Both the position numbers and the translations under genes were made by a program. 64,000 nt of DNA from Orbilia blumenaviensis (lineage: Eukaryota > Ascomycota > Orbiliomycetes > Orbiliales > Orbiliaceae), in NCBI GenBank assembly GCA_036872755.1, contig JAVHNS010000017.1, positions 248,001 through 312,000 of the forward strand, given 5' to 3'. The notes under the pieces were generated by a model, which searched no databases, was not told where the DNA came from, and saw only the letters and a list, made by a program, of their open reading frames with translations. Positions 47,651 to 59,081 of the stretch are shown one piece after another. Positions within the stretch are counted from its first letter, which is position 1, and the number at the start of each line of letters is the position of its first letter.

Positions 47651-48511
47651 ATGGATATCAGCGCCCTCTTATCCCCGACCACCACGCCAACCCCGGGAAC
47701 AGCATCTCCGACAAATTCCTCGCCCGTGCCCGGCCCAAGCACTAGCTCTGGCACGGCATCCAGCCACCACAACCACAACCAGAATTACTATCCCTCCATC
47801 ACGCGCCGGGAATCCCAGTCATCGCCTCTACTAAACTCCCAGACTTCTACCTCGTCATCGTCATCGCCATATCATCATCAATCGTACCACCATTCCCATC
47901 ACACCTCCCATCACGTTCCCCATCACTATCAACAGCAGCTGCAGCCGCAACAGCAACAGCATCAGCAGCAACAACATCTGCAACATCATCAACAGCAGCA
48001 TCAGCCTTATCATCATCACATTCCTGCCCCTCAGTCACACACTCCTCCCATTCCCGTTCAGGTCTACGGTCACTCCCACGCCCCACGCCCGGAGCTACCA
48101 CCCCAACACCAGCATCAGCATCAGCACCAGCATCAACACCAGCATCAACATCAACATCAACATCAACATTCATACCAACACCAGCAGCAGCAGCAGCAAC
48201 CTCCTCCCCCTCCTCAGCAGCAGCAACAACAACAACCACACCGGCCGTTACTAAACGACATCCGGTCCCATTCTTCCTCTACGCTGCATTCAAGAAAATC
48301 TCCGTCCCAGCAACCGTACTACACATCTCATCCAGATGCCAGGAGAGAGTCATTGCCGACTGTAACTGAAAAAGTCGTCTCGCCTCCAGCTCCAGCACGA
48401 CACCATTCTTTGAATTTCATCGACAATCCAACATTCGCTCCTTCGCCGTTGGCAACCACCCAGTCTTCGACATCGACACCACCTGCAGCTGCAGCTGCTC
48501 CACATCATCAA

Positions 48512-48542
<31 letters not shown>

Positions 48543-51500
48543 AACAGCAGCAGCAGCAACAGCAGCAGCCACCACCACCACCGCCACAAGGTAGAATACC
48601 ATCTTTTAGCAGCGAACGTGGACCGATCTCAAGGACTGGATCTACGGCTTCTATGATAACAATGGATGAAGAACGAGTAAGAGCCGACCAAGGACCACCG
48701 TCCAGACGTGTTTCTCGAACAAAATCCAGCGCTAGCGTGGAACCCCCTGTTCCGGAACCAATTCCCTCGCCGAAAGATGCCAATCCTGAGCTATTCTTTG
48801 ACGACGAGGACGAGGATATGGAAATGGACGAAGAAGATGAGTCTACGCAACCGCTTGGTGAAGTTGAGGTTGAAAGATTGGCCGATTTGATTGAGAAATT
48901 GGATCGCGCCCATCTTAGGGAGGAAGCGGACGCTGCAGATGCTCCACCGGCGTATACTGATAGCGTGGAATGTATTGCTTTGCTGAGACGTGGATTTGTA
49001 GCGTCGAAGTTTAGCGAGGAGTATGAATTTAAGGAACGGTTGAATGAGGAACGCGCGAGGATGTTGACTATTTATCCTCTGACTGAAGATATGTGGGTGG
49101 ACTGGGTCCATGACGAAGCGATTCATGCGGATGGCCTTCTGGGGAAAGTTGGTGTTATGGAGCTTTGGGCGAAGAGTGTGGCTCACGAAGCTGGAAGTGT
49201 GACTTTGTGGAAGGGGTACTCGAAGTTTATCTTACGAACGTGGAGGGAAGCGCAGCAGAGAGCTGAGGCTGAGGGTGGGGATGATGAAGAGTGGGCGGAG
49301 ACATTTAATTTTGAACTGGTGAATTTGGTGCTGTCGAAGGCTGTTGGGGATACGATGTATAACATTCCAAGGGTGAGTTCGGTTCTTCAATAAATATTTA
49401 CTTTGTGGGTGTGTTTTACTAACGTTTATTTGCAGAGCCATGAGATTTGGAATAAATACTGCGAGCTTCAGCTTCTGCAGCTGAAGGCGATGCCGCCGTA
49501 TGTATCCCGTCCGCTTTATGCCTGGGAGTTGGTTGCTAATATAGGTAAATTATATAGTGGCTCGCAGTCTAAGATTGACAAGATTCAACGACTCTATCTC
49601 GACCGCCTCCAGATTCCCCACCAGGATATCGATTCGACATTCTCTGCGTACAGCAGCTTCGTTTCGACTTACATGGCAGCTTCTGACTACGAGACTACGA
49701 TGAAATCCGGGAATGCGATCTATCAGACTGCGAAACGGGCGCTTGAAAGCCGACAGAAATTTGAGTATCGACTTCGCAATAGCTATGGCCAGGACGAGGA
49801 AGGGCAGGTTTGGACCGAGTATCTGGAGTGGGAGAGTGGTCAAAACAATCCGGACCTGGGCAAGGCGCTGTACGAAAGATGTGTTCTACGATATCCTACA
49901 GATAGTGCTGCATGGGAGGAGTATGTTTGTTTCATGCTGGAAAAGAAGGGATCCGATCCTGCTGTATTGCCGCTTCTGGAACTCGCCACCGCCCATTGTC
50001 AGTGGTCTGGTACACTTTGGAGTCATCGAATTCTGGCATTCGATGTTCGACAGCAACCCCTTGAATCGATTGAGCGCATCAAGCACCAGGCGACGACATC
50101 ACGATTGATGGTTGAGAAGGAAGAGGACTTCAAGGTCAACTTGGCGTGGTGTGGTGTGCTTAAGCGAAGGGGTGTCGCGAAGGGTACTGATGACTCGGAT
50201 AGTTTCGACATTGCGCAGTTTGGCCTTCGATCTGCTCTCTCCGAATTTGGGCCTAAGGGTGTAGACAAGGATTACCGCATCGCACGACTTTTGATAGCAT
50301 TCCTCACCGAGATTGGGGATCTTCCCGAAGCTGAGAAGGTATGGGAGGATCTTGAAGGCGACAAGAAGACGGGTCGCGCCGGTCAATATGAATTCTGGCT
50401 TCGTTACTACGGATGGGCATTCCGAAACCTTGGTAACGCTGGTGCGGTAACGGTCCTGAAGAGGGCTGTTTCGAACTGGGAAACGCTGGACTGGCCGGAG
50501 AAGATCATTGATGTTTATCATAATCAGATTGAGGAGCATGGAGAGGGAACTGCTATCGAGGGTGCGATGATGGAGATCAGACGGCTTCGGGGACAGGTTG
50601 CTCGGAGGCGTCAGCAGGAGGCTCAGGCGGCTGAGATGGCTGCAAGAGAGCAAGCTGCTTCTATACCCGTTGGTTTTGATGTTAAGGGTAAGCGTCGGAG
50701 GAGCACTAATGTGGAGGAGGAAGACGATGAACTCCCACATAAGAAGGCGAGAGCCAGCGAGGATTTGGACATGGAGTCAATCGCACCCGTGGCTGAAGAG
50801 ACTGAGGCTGTAAAGGCTGCTCAGGAAGGCGAAGACGCGGAGAAAGAAAAGAAGAATACTCGAGATAGAGAGAAGTTGACTGTCTTCGCGAAGAATCTTC
50901 CTCCGGATGTTGATGAGCTTACCGTGAGGAAGTTCTTTAAAGATGTGAGTAAAACATATATTTCATGATATAAGTATTAGGCATAGCTAACTTTTTTTTT
51001 AGTGCGGAACGATCAATGCCTTCACTATGGTCGAGGCCGATGACAATTCTGCGACAGCAAGTATTGAGTTCCAGAACGCGGCGGACGTTTTGGCTGCTCA
51101 AACTCGAGACAAGAAGCGACTGAATGGACGGGAGATTACAGTACAGCTTGGATTCAACACAACTGTATATGTCACCAACTTCCCTCCCACCGCAGACGAA
51201 GAATGGATCCGTGAGCTCTTTAAGGAGTGTGGCCCGATCCTGGAGGTTAGGTTTCCGAGTCTCAAGTATAACCAGCACCGCCGGTTTTGCTATGTGCAAT
51301 TTGATGCATCTGAGGATGCAGAGAAGGCGACTGAGATGAATGGGAAGGAGGTTGAAGGGTTCCGACTTGTATCCAAGCTCTCTGATCCGAGTGTGAAACA
51401 GGAGAGGTCCGGTGCTGTGTACGTATACTTCCATGAATGCTACGAAGGGACTGCTGCTAATTGTGTACGCGGATATAGACACGAAGGTCGCGAGGTGTTT

Positions 51501-52394
51501 ATCAGGAACATAGACTACGGGGCGACTGAGGACGATATAAGAGAACTATTCAGCAAGTACGGCAATGTTCAATCCGTCCGATTGATTAGCAAGGGTAGGG
51601 GAAACCACTCGGGATACGGGTTTCTTGATTTTGAAACTGCCGAGTCGGCGAAGGCTTCGCTTGAGCTACACGAACAGAATTTCAAGTCTCGCAAGCTACT
51701 TGTGGTTATAAGTGATCCGCAGGGCGGAGCCCCTGCGAACAAGAGGTCTTCTGGGAAGACTCAAGCGAAGTTCCCCAATGGCGCCGCGGGGTCTCCGGAG
51801 GCTGCAGGGTCGCCGATGTCGACCACCGCCTCGGAACTTCCGGATGCGCCGGATAGCGAGGCGATTCGACAGAGGACGCTTTATGTTCTCAATATCGCAG
51901 ATACAGTCAACGACAGCAAGATTCGGGCCGTCTTTGGGAAGTACGGTGCTTTGCACAAGGTGCAGCTGCAGCTGAATCACCAAGCTGCTGTTGTTGAATT
52001 CGTTGAGGTTAAAGATGCTGGGAAAGCTATGCTGGCTCTTGATGGGCATGAGATCGATGGACGGGCTGTTTCTTTCGGTACTCGTCAGGACATGCTCAGG
52101 ACTGGAGCGGAGAAGAAGGCGAAGCCCGGGTTGAACCCGTTTGCGAAGAAAAACAAGGAGGATTCGAAACCGCCTACTACGGTGACCAGTCTGGCGCCGC
52201 CGAGGATCCATCGACCCGGTGTGGCTGTTCGAGGCGGGAAGTCTCGTATGGGGCTGGGATTCCGTCCTACACCTAAGAAAGATGACGGCGAAGAAAAGAA
52301 AGAAGGAGATGATGCTGTGAAGCCGAAGACGAATGCGGAGTTTAGACAGATGCTTTTGAAGGGTAAAGCCGATGCTGAAGATAGAGAGGCTTGA
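47651..52394 (+). CDS. PRP24: Prp24/SART3-like U4/U6 snRNP recycling factor
   Basis: Role: anneals U4 and U6 snRNAs after each splicing round, with the Lsm2-8 ring. Exons are 47651-49372, 49436-50944, 51003-51418 and 51479-52394, giving 1520 aa. The first about 330 residues are low complexity: Pro/Ser/Thr, then long His-Gln tracts (about 94-197) and a pure Gln run near 286-310. HAT-type helical repeats follow (about 404-1010, Trp/Tyr/Glu-rich with WVDWVHDEA, LWERC-like motifs). RRMs begin near 1055 (LTVFAKNLPP), 1130 (TVYVTNFPP), 1220 (EVFIRNIDYG) and 1347 (TLYVLNIAD). The tail has MGLGFRPTPKK and TNAEFRQMLLKG, the Lsm-binding C-terminal motif. Yeast Prp24 lacks the HAT part; SART3 has HAT plus RRM. 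The start is the ATG of MDISALLSP; an upstream in-frame GTG is not needed. Confidence 0.93.
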
Positions 52395-53375
52395 TAAGCT
52401 GTCGTTTTCTTATATATATACTGGCGTTTTCACTTTTTTTCCCCGTCGGCTCTTTCTTTTTTCTTTTTTGCGACTTGCGAGATTTTATGTTTGTTTTATA
52501 TAGATTTCTTTTACTCTTCATGAGCAAAGGTGTTATCTTCTTATTCCTTCTTTGTTTTTTTCTTTGCAACTTTTTAATATGGTTGTTTATGTCAATTCTT
52601 TTACTTTTCTTCGAGTTTCATTGCTTTGATAGCAAGCACTTGTTTCCTCTTCTTCCTTTTCAGCGGCAAATTATAATGCTGTCGCATGGGAGACTGGCGA
52701 TGGTCCTTTTTTCTTCTTATTTTTCTTTCTCTCCGTACCATCTTTTCTGTTCTGGATATTCACATATACAAAGAGAAGAAGGGTGGGACACACACACACG
52801 GACACTATCATCCATGACGGTGTTGGCGGAGTTCTTTTTATTTCTTTATTTATTATATTTTACTTACTATTTATGTACTTTTCCTTTCTTGAGATGATAT
52901 ACACAACCCCTTCCTCTTTCTTTCTTTCTTTCTTTTTTTTTGAAGGGAAATGGATCGGGGGTGGGTTGGGATTTTTCTTTCCTTTTCCTCTATATGATGA
53001 CCTTTGACCTCACCGCTGGCTGTCGCGATAATGAACCCCTAAAGCCTTCCTTCTGATACAAATACCCTCTTTGTATATTACTTTACTTTTAACTTTTATT
53101 TAACTTGACTTGACCTGACTTAACTTACACCTCACTTTCTGTTGTCTTTTTATCTATTTGAGTGTCTACTAGATAAAGTAAACTAAATTGGGATGAAGGG
53201 GGTTTTCATTTAGAAATGATATATATAGTTTATTCATGTATGCATTATTGGCCTGTCGATAGAGATGACTCCCCCCCTTTGCTACTCCTATAAAATACAC
53301 AACAACCCTATAAACGCCCCCAAACCATACCCCCCCCCCCACAAAAAAAAAAAACCCCCCAGTACAATTATATAT
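52395..53375. other. Convergent 3' intergenic region
   Basis: About 980 bp between the stops of PRP24 and the minus-strand unknown gene. T-rich near PRP24 and C/A-rich near 53260-53360 on the plus strand, consistent with two facing 3' UTRs. No gene recognised. Confidence 0.6.
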
Positions 53376-56300
53376 TTATGTGTATTTACTTATTTTTCCA
53401 TCACTATTCCTCAAAGTAACAACCTTAGCAACCCTAACCAAACACCTCAACCTCCCCTCCACCACCCCAAGCATCCTAATCATAACCTCATCAACCTCAT
53501 TCCTCTTCCTAACCTTCCTCCTCTTCTCCAACGCCGCCTCCGCCCTCTCCCTTCTAACTCTAATCCCCTCCTCAACCGCCTCTTCCATCTCAACACTCCA
53601 CTCCCACCCGCCGTTCTCAAGATTCCAGGTATGCCACAGCCTCGCTAGTGATTCTAATGTTGATGTAAGGCGTACCTGACATTCGACGTCTGAACCGCGT
53701 GCTGGGTGCGGGAGATACCAGGTTTTGAGGGTATAGTCGTTTATTGAGTCTGTGTGTTCGTTCCAGCCCGTGGCGGTGGCGGGTTGGAATGTCATGCTCT
53801 TTTGGAGGATGGTGGTTAGGATTGTGCCGTGGAAGGCTGGGTTTGTTGCTGAAATTTTGTTTTCTCCGGGGGTTATTTGTGTTTGGGGGGGGAGGAAGGA
53901 TGTGGAGGTGAAGAGTTGGAGTTGGGGGAGGGGGAGGAGGCGGAGGGTGTCTGTGAATTCGGTGTAGAAGCAGTCTAAGGTGGGGATGTCGTGGGCGAAG
54001 GTGTAGGTTAGCTGGAGAGGGTTAGATTTTTTCTTTTGATCTTGCTGCTGCTGCTGCTGCTGTTTTTTTTGGTGGAGGTTTGGGGAGGGTTTGGGGGTTT
54101 GGAGGGGGAGGTGGAATGGTGATGATTGTGGTTGTGGGTTTGGTTGTAGGTTTGGTTTTGATGGTGATGGTGAATGGATGGAGAAGAAGGTGGTTTCGCA
54201 GAGGCTTGTTGGAGCCGTTTCGTAGTAGCCGCCTTCTTCTTCTTCTTCCTCTTCTTCTTTTTCTGGGCTGGTAGTATCGTTGGTAATGGCAATGGTGGTG
54301 GTGTTATTGGTATTGATATTGGTAGTGGTAAATGGTGATGATGATGATGGTGATGGCGGCGACGGAGAGAGGGAGTGGCGGCGGTGGAGGAGGAGGAGGC
54401 GCTGTGGAGTAGACTGCTTTGTTGGTGTAGCAATCTCGCTCTTGTGGGCCCCTGCTTCTTCTTCACCTCCGTCTGTAGTATCCTCTCTACGCTGCTTAAC
54501 GTTCTGCGGAGTTCGTAGCCTGACGAGGCCCCGCTTTGTAGGTGTGCTATTGGTAGTGGTAGTAGTAGTAATTATCACAGACTGTTTGTTCTGTGAGACT
54601 ACTACTGGAGGAGGAGGGGGAGGAGGGGAGGGAAGAGGGGGAGGGGGGGTTGTTTCTTTCTTTTTGGCTTTGGGCTTGCCATTGCGCAGGTTCTTCTTCA
54701 TCTTCTTCATCTCCGCGAGAGCTTCGGCCTGCCGTTGTCTCTTCGCGTATACTGCGCGCTCATAAGTCGCACCGATCTCACTTACCAGCGCCATGAACTT
54801 CAGCCGTAGGATGATGGCCTGCATTCCGCCCCATGCCTCCGCCGCCTCTGCCGGTGTTTGCAGTCGGAATTTCTCCTCCCCTTCGCTGGTACCGCCGTCT
54901 TTCTGCTTCTTTTTCTTGGATAGGGGTTTATTCGTGCTTTGTTTTTCTTCTTCATTTTCGTCGTCTGAGTCGTCGCCGTCGTCGTCGTCAAACTCGTTGG
55001 CGGCCAGTTTGTCACGAAACTCCTTGTAGGACTCCGAGCTGTCGTTGACGTTATTCCGGAATTTATGGTAGTCCTTGACCACATTCGCGCCCAGGTTCTT
55101 TAATACATCCCCTTCTTCTTCTTTATTCCCAGATTTGCCGGCATATAACCCCCCCGCCGCTGTCGTCTTTGTACCAGCCGTATCCGTATTCATATCTGTC
55201 GTCGCAGTCGTCCACTTCCTATTCGTCTGCTCCTTCCTCGGCGGTCCCTTCGTCTCCTTCGGAAATATCGCAGTCCATTCATTCCTCGACTTCTCCTCCC
55301 CATTCGCAAATATCGCCCTCACAACCCGTTTATACCCCGCCCCACCATCCAAATCCGGCAGGAATCCCATAGACGTAATCAAGCTCCCCTGTAAATCCAC
55401 CTCCCCATCCTCCTCTCCTCCTTCTTCAGCAGCAGCAACAGCAGCATCAATCCTCTCCTGAAAATCATTAGTAAGCACCTCAACCAACAACTCCAAAAAA
55501 TCCCTCCAAACGTGCCATCTATGCTTGTGAACGCAGGAGCATACGAACGCCCAGCCGATTATACTCCATATATCATCTGCTCTGTTAAACATGTTCTCGT
55601 TGTTCGCGAGAGGTAGGTTTGCGAAGGGGGTTATGTCTATTTCTCCCCCGGAGTTGTTGAGCTTCTGACGGCCTTTTTTACGACTTGCTGCTGTCGTCGT
55701 CGTCGTGGTTGTTGTGGTTGTTGCTGTGGTTGTAGGACGTATCCGGGTCCTTCTACCAGTGGTAGATATACCATCCCCCATCATCGCGAGTAGAGATGCC
55801 GCAGCAGCAGCGCCAGAATACCGTCGAAACCCCCACGCGCTCTGCAGCGCGCAATTAGTGGCTCCCGCAAGCCTTGTGATGTTTCGTAAGTAACTAGAAG
55901 CCTTTATGGCCACATCATCGGTTTCGAAGGAAGTTGAGGTTCGGCGGGTGGTGTATGTTGGGTGTAATGAGATGTTTGTGATTACGGTTAGGACGTTTGA
56001 GGGGGGGATGGTGATTTCTTTTTTGGAGAAGGAGGTGGAGGGTTTTGGGGGGGTGGAGATGCCGGAGTAGGTTATTTGGGTGAGGAAGTCGAGGGCTTTG
56101 GAGTCTAAATTTTATTTTGTGTATTATATTAGCTATGGGGGTTTGAATATGGGAGGGAGGGGTTTGGTGAGGGAGGCGGAGGGGGGGGGGGGTACCCATC
56201 CCCTCTTCAAGCGTGATAATTAGCTTGTCGAGCACGGCCTTGGGAAACGGAACTGCTTTGACGGTGGCTTGCGTTCCGAGGGATATCGTGTGTGATGTTG

Positions 56301-56406
56301 AAGCTGCAGCTGGAGATTCAGCTAGAGCTTCGTTTTCGGGCTCGGGATCGGGGCCGTCGAGGTCCATTGCATCGTCATCGTTGTCGTCGTCGTAGGAGCC
56401 TGCCAT
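53376..56406 (-). CDS. Large unrecognised protein, probably conserved in filamentous fungi
   Basis: I cannot name this family. The proposed exons are 56406-56196 and 56104-53376, giving 979 aa; the phase-1 junction reads EEGMDSKALDFL and the intron is 91 nt. The start MAGSYDDDNDDDAMDLDG is acidic. Residues about 70-260 look folded (KALDFLTQITYSGIS, SYLRNITRLAGATNCALQSAW, WSIIGWAFVCSCVHKHRWHVW, RDFLELLVEVLTNDF). A middle stretch of about 300 residues is low complexity with poly-Thr, Asp/Glu, Pro and Gln runs and basic clusters. A second folded part near 740-900 contains FAHDIPTLDCFYTEFTDTLRLLPLPQ and CQVRLTSTLESLARLWHTWNL. No membrane span or signal peptide. The basic clusters suggest a nuclear protein, which is inference. 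A further intron inside the repeat-rich middle cannot be excluded. Confidence 0.75.
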
Positions 56407-57473
56407 TTCTCTTCTCTTCTCTCTCTCTCTCTCTCTTTTTATAGGTACTGTTTATGGTTGTGATGTTATATTATAGCTCTGACGATTCTTTTGGAGGGAT
56501 GAAGCTGCTGTAGAGAAGAGAAGGGAGGTGAATGGATAGATGCTATCCTCCGGCATGATCGTGTGCGAGAGGGAGATGTTTTTGTTGGAAGAAGGGGAGC
56601 AGCGCGTGGTGTGAAAGGTTGCAGAGTTGAAGGTTGGATTGTTTCCGCGGCGCGCGGTTGGGAACAAAGAAGAAGAAGAAGCTCGGTTCACGAGAAAACA
56701 AGCAAGCTTGGGATCCACTTTTTTTTTGATTGACCAAGCATCAATCCACCACACACGCGCTAGCTATACCTAAGCTCCCCTCTGCCCCCTGGATAGCTCA
56801 GCACAGTTTAATTTTAGCAAGGCAGGTTTTCTCGAGATGGGTTTATTTATTAGTCATGAGAAACTGGAAAGGAAAAAAAAAATGTCAACGAAAAGATGAT
56901 ATTGATATCGGTACAAGTACATAAGAAAAGGTGTCTATGTCTATTTTCCCGCACCATCTCTAGAAAAAAAAAAAAAAAAAAAGGAATCAGAGGGTGTAGA
57001 CACTCCGATCGTATGTAGATAGGTATATTGTAGTGAGGTTTTGGGGGAGGAGAAGGAAGAGAACCGCTAAAACTGCAGGAACCAAACAAAAAAAACACCA
57101 GATCCGATTCAGGGCCAGTCGTCGAGGACACCGTTGCCCTTCCTTCCTTCGTTCATTCCAATTTCTTCTTCTTCTTGTCTCCTCATCCTCGGTCCCTCAA
57201 GTCTTCCGTTCAGGATATCGTAAAAACAATAAAAGTAAAGTCATGATTGTGAGCACCTCGAAATTGAGTAAGCCTTCTTTTTTTGGTTTCTTTCATAAAA
57301 TTGCCGTTCTTTTTCATCCATTAAAATTCGTGATATCATCGGACCGACAGAAGCGAGAGAGAGAGAGAGAGAGCTGCGTAGAGGAGAAGAAGCAGAAGAG
57401 GAACAAACAAGGACAGAAGCAACTCTATAATAAAAACATCCACTTTTTTTTTTTTATTTAATAATTTTTTTGT
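56407..57473. other. Intergenic region between MBF1 and the downstream unknown gene
   Basis: About 1.1 kb on a tandem minus-strand arrangement: 3' flank of MBF1 and promoter of the unknown gene. CT repeat near 56417-56438 (leader of the unknown gene), A18 run near 56964-56981, GA repeat near 57355-57374. No gene recognised. Confidence 0.6.
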
Positions 57474-58139
57474 TTACTTGGAAGACTCCCCTCCCTTCTT
57501 CGGCCCCAGCGGCGACCCGATATCCTTCCCACGCAGCTTAACCCCGAGCGCGCGCTCAAGCTTGGCGAGCACCTGCTGCGACGGCTGGGCCCTCCCGCTC
57601 TCGTAGTCGTTTATGACAGATGGCTTCTCGTTGATCTTGGTGGCGAGGTCCTTCTGGGACATCTTGGGCTCCTTGGCTTGACGGGCGGCGGCCATGGCTT
57701 TTCCGACGTCCACGGAGACCTTTGCGATCTTGCCGACGTCGTCTTCGCGGTCGACCTTTTACAAAGGAAAAAGAGTTAGTGTTGGGTTTGGGGCTAAAAA
57801 TAGAGATGAACGAACGAGGCTCCAGGGCCAAAAGTGAAAAAAAGTCCTCCACCAAGAGAAAGACGAAAAAGCCATATCTGGCATATAACTTCACCAACCA
57901 AACCAAAGGTGAAAAAAAAAAAAAGGGAATGAGAGTCAACGTACCTTCGTAAGATGCTGACCCTCGGGGGTATTCGACTTGTTGGAGCCGCCCGAAAACT
58001 TCTTGTCGGTGGAGACGACGGCACCGGCGCGTCTGGCGGCATTGATCTCGGACTGGGTGCGGGCGACCTTCTCACGGGGTCCGCCGCCGGAGCGGGAGCC
58101 GATTCCGATGCGGACGGTGGCGGTATCCCAGTCTGACAT
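57474..58139 (-). CDS. MBF1: Multiprotein-bridging factor 1
   Basis: Role: conserved coactivator linking TBP to bZIP activators such as Gcn4, and a ribosome-collision factor that suppresses frameshifting. Exons are 58139-57945 and 57755-57474, giving 158 aa, close to family length. The N-terminal MBF1 domain starts [20 protein letters not shown] with [22 protein letters not shown]. The C-terminal helix-turn-helix shows [40 protein letters not shown] and the basic tail [16 protein letters not shown]. The intron has an ACTAAC branch site and an AAAAG acceptor. It is divergent from the ACC deaminase gene, with 942 bp between start codons. Very sure. Confidence 0.97.
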
Positions 58140-59081
58140 TTTTTATAAATTTAATTTATTGGGTTGAGGAGTAGTAGTAGGGACTTTATTGTGATGGAGA
58201 GAGACAGAGAGATCGTGGCGGTGGTGGTGGTTGGTGATGGGATGATAGTTGTAGAGGAAGAAAGGAAGAAAGAAAGAGGTAAGAGAGCGGGTTTTTTGGA
58301 ATTTATCTTTATAGCTGGCATGAAACCGTCCCTGCCCGGACCTCTACTGACTCTTACTCTTTCTCCTCGTACCCCCCCTTGTTTAGCTACTTTCAAGCTT
58401 AAAATCCACTAGCTAGCCCTGTCTGGGAAACACAATCAGAATGATTAATTTTTTCGGTACTTCAGTATACATACTATGGCATAAGAAGGAAGAGGTAACT
58501 ACCCTTCTCGTCGGGGGCTTATAACTGGATGAGTCTTTGTTCTGGAAGCATCTGCGGCTGTGCAGGGGAATAATATCAGCCCCCCTTGTACTTACATGTA
58601 CTAATCCCAATTCCATCATCCTCGACAAACACACACACGACTCTCCTCCTCCTCCATCCCAATCCATGCATCTACAGGATACCTACTTTTCTGTAGATTG
58701 TAGATTGTAGACGGGGGGCTGACTAACTCCTTACTCAGTGCATTTATTTATCTCTGCTAACTAACTAACTAACTAGCCGCCCGTTCGCCGCCCGTTACTA
58801 ACCTTTTAACTAGCTAGAGATAATAGTATATAGTAGTAGTAGTACAAGGCAGCCGTCCGTCGCTCCGAAGCTTAAAACAAGCCATTCCCGACGGCCAAAG
58901 CCTGCCAGTTCCCCGATACTTCATATCTTTTCTATCTTTGATGGACTTCCTATGAACCATTATAAAAATGGGATGAATGATCGAATTGGGATACGGATTC
59001 AACATCCAGCATCAATCGCACCATCATATACACTTCATACACATATATATTTCAAGCTATTATAGAATATAAAAAAAGAAA
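58140..59081. promoter_or_regulatory. Bidirectional promoter region MBF1 / ACC deaminase
   Basis: The 942-bp spacer separates two divergent start codons, so regulatory DNA is likely shared or adjacent. It contains CTAACTAACTAACTAACTAG-like sequence near 58757-58777 and GTAGTAG repeats near 58833-58843. No specific factor site can be assigned; a Gcn4 TGACTC-like site was not confirmed as meaningful. Confidence 0.45.

Noticed and set aside
54280..54765. 161-codon plus-strand frame inside the minus-strand unknown gene
   Set aside because: Val/Gly/Arg-rich shadow of Thr/Pro/Ser repeats on the opposite strand.
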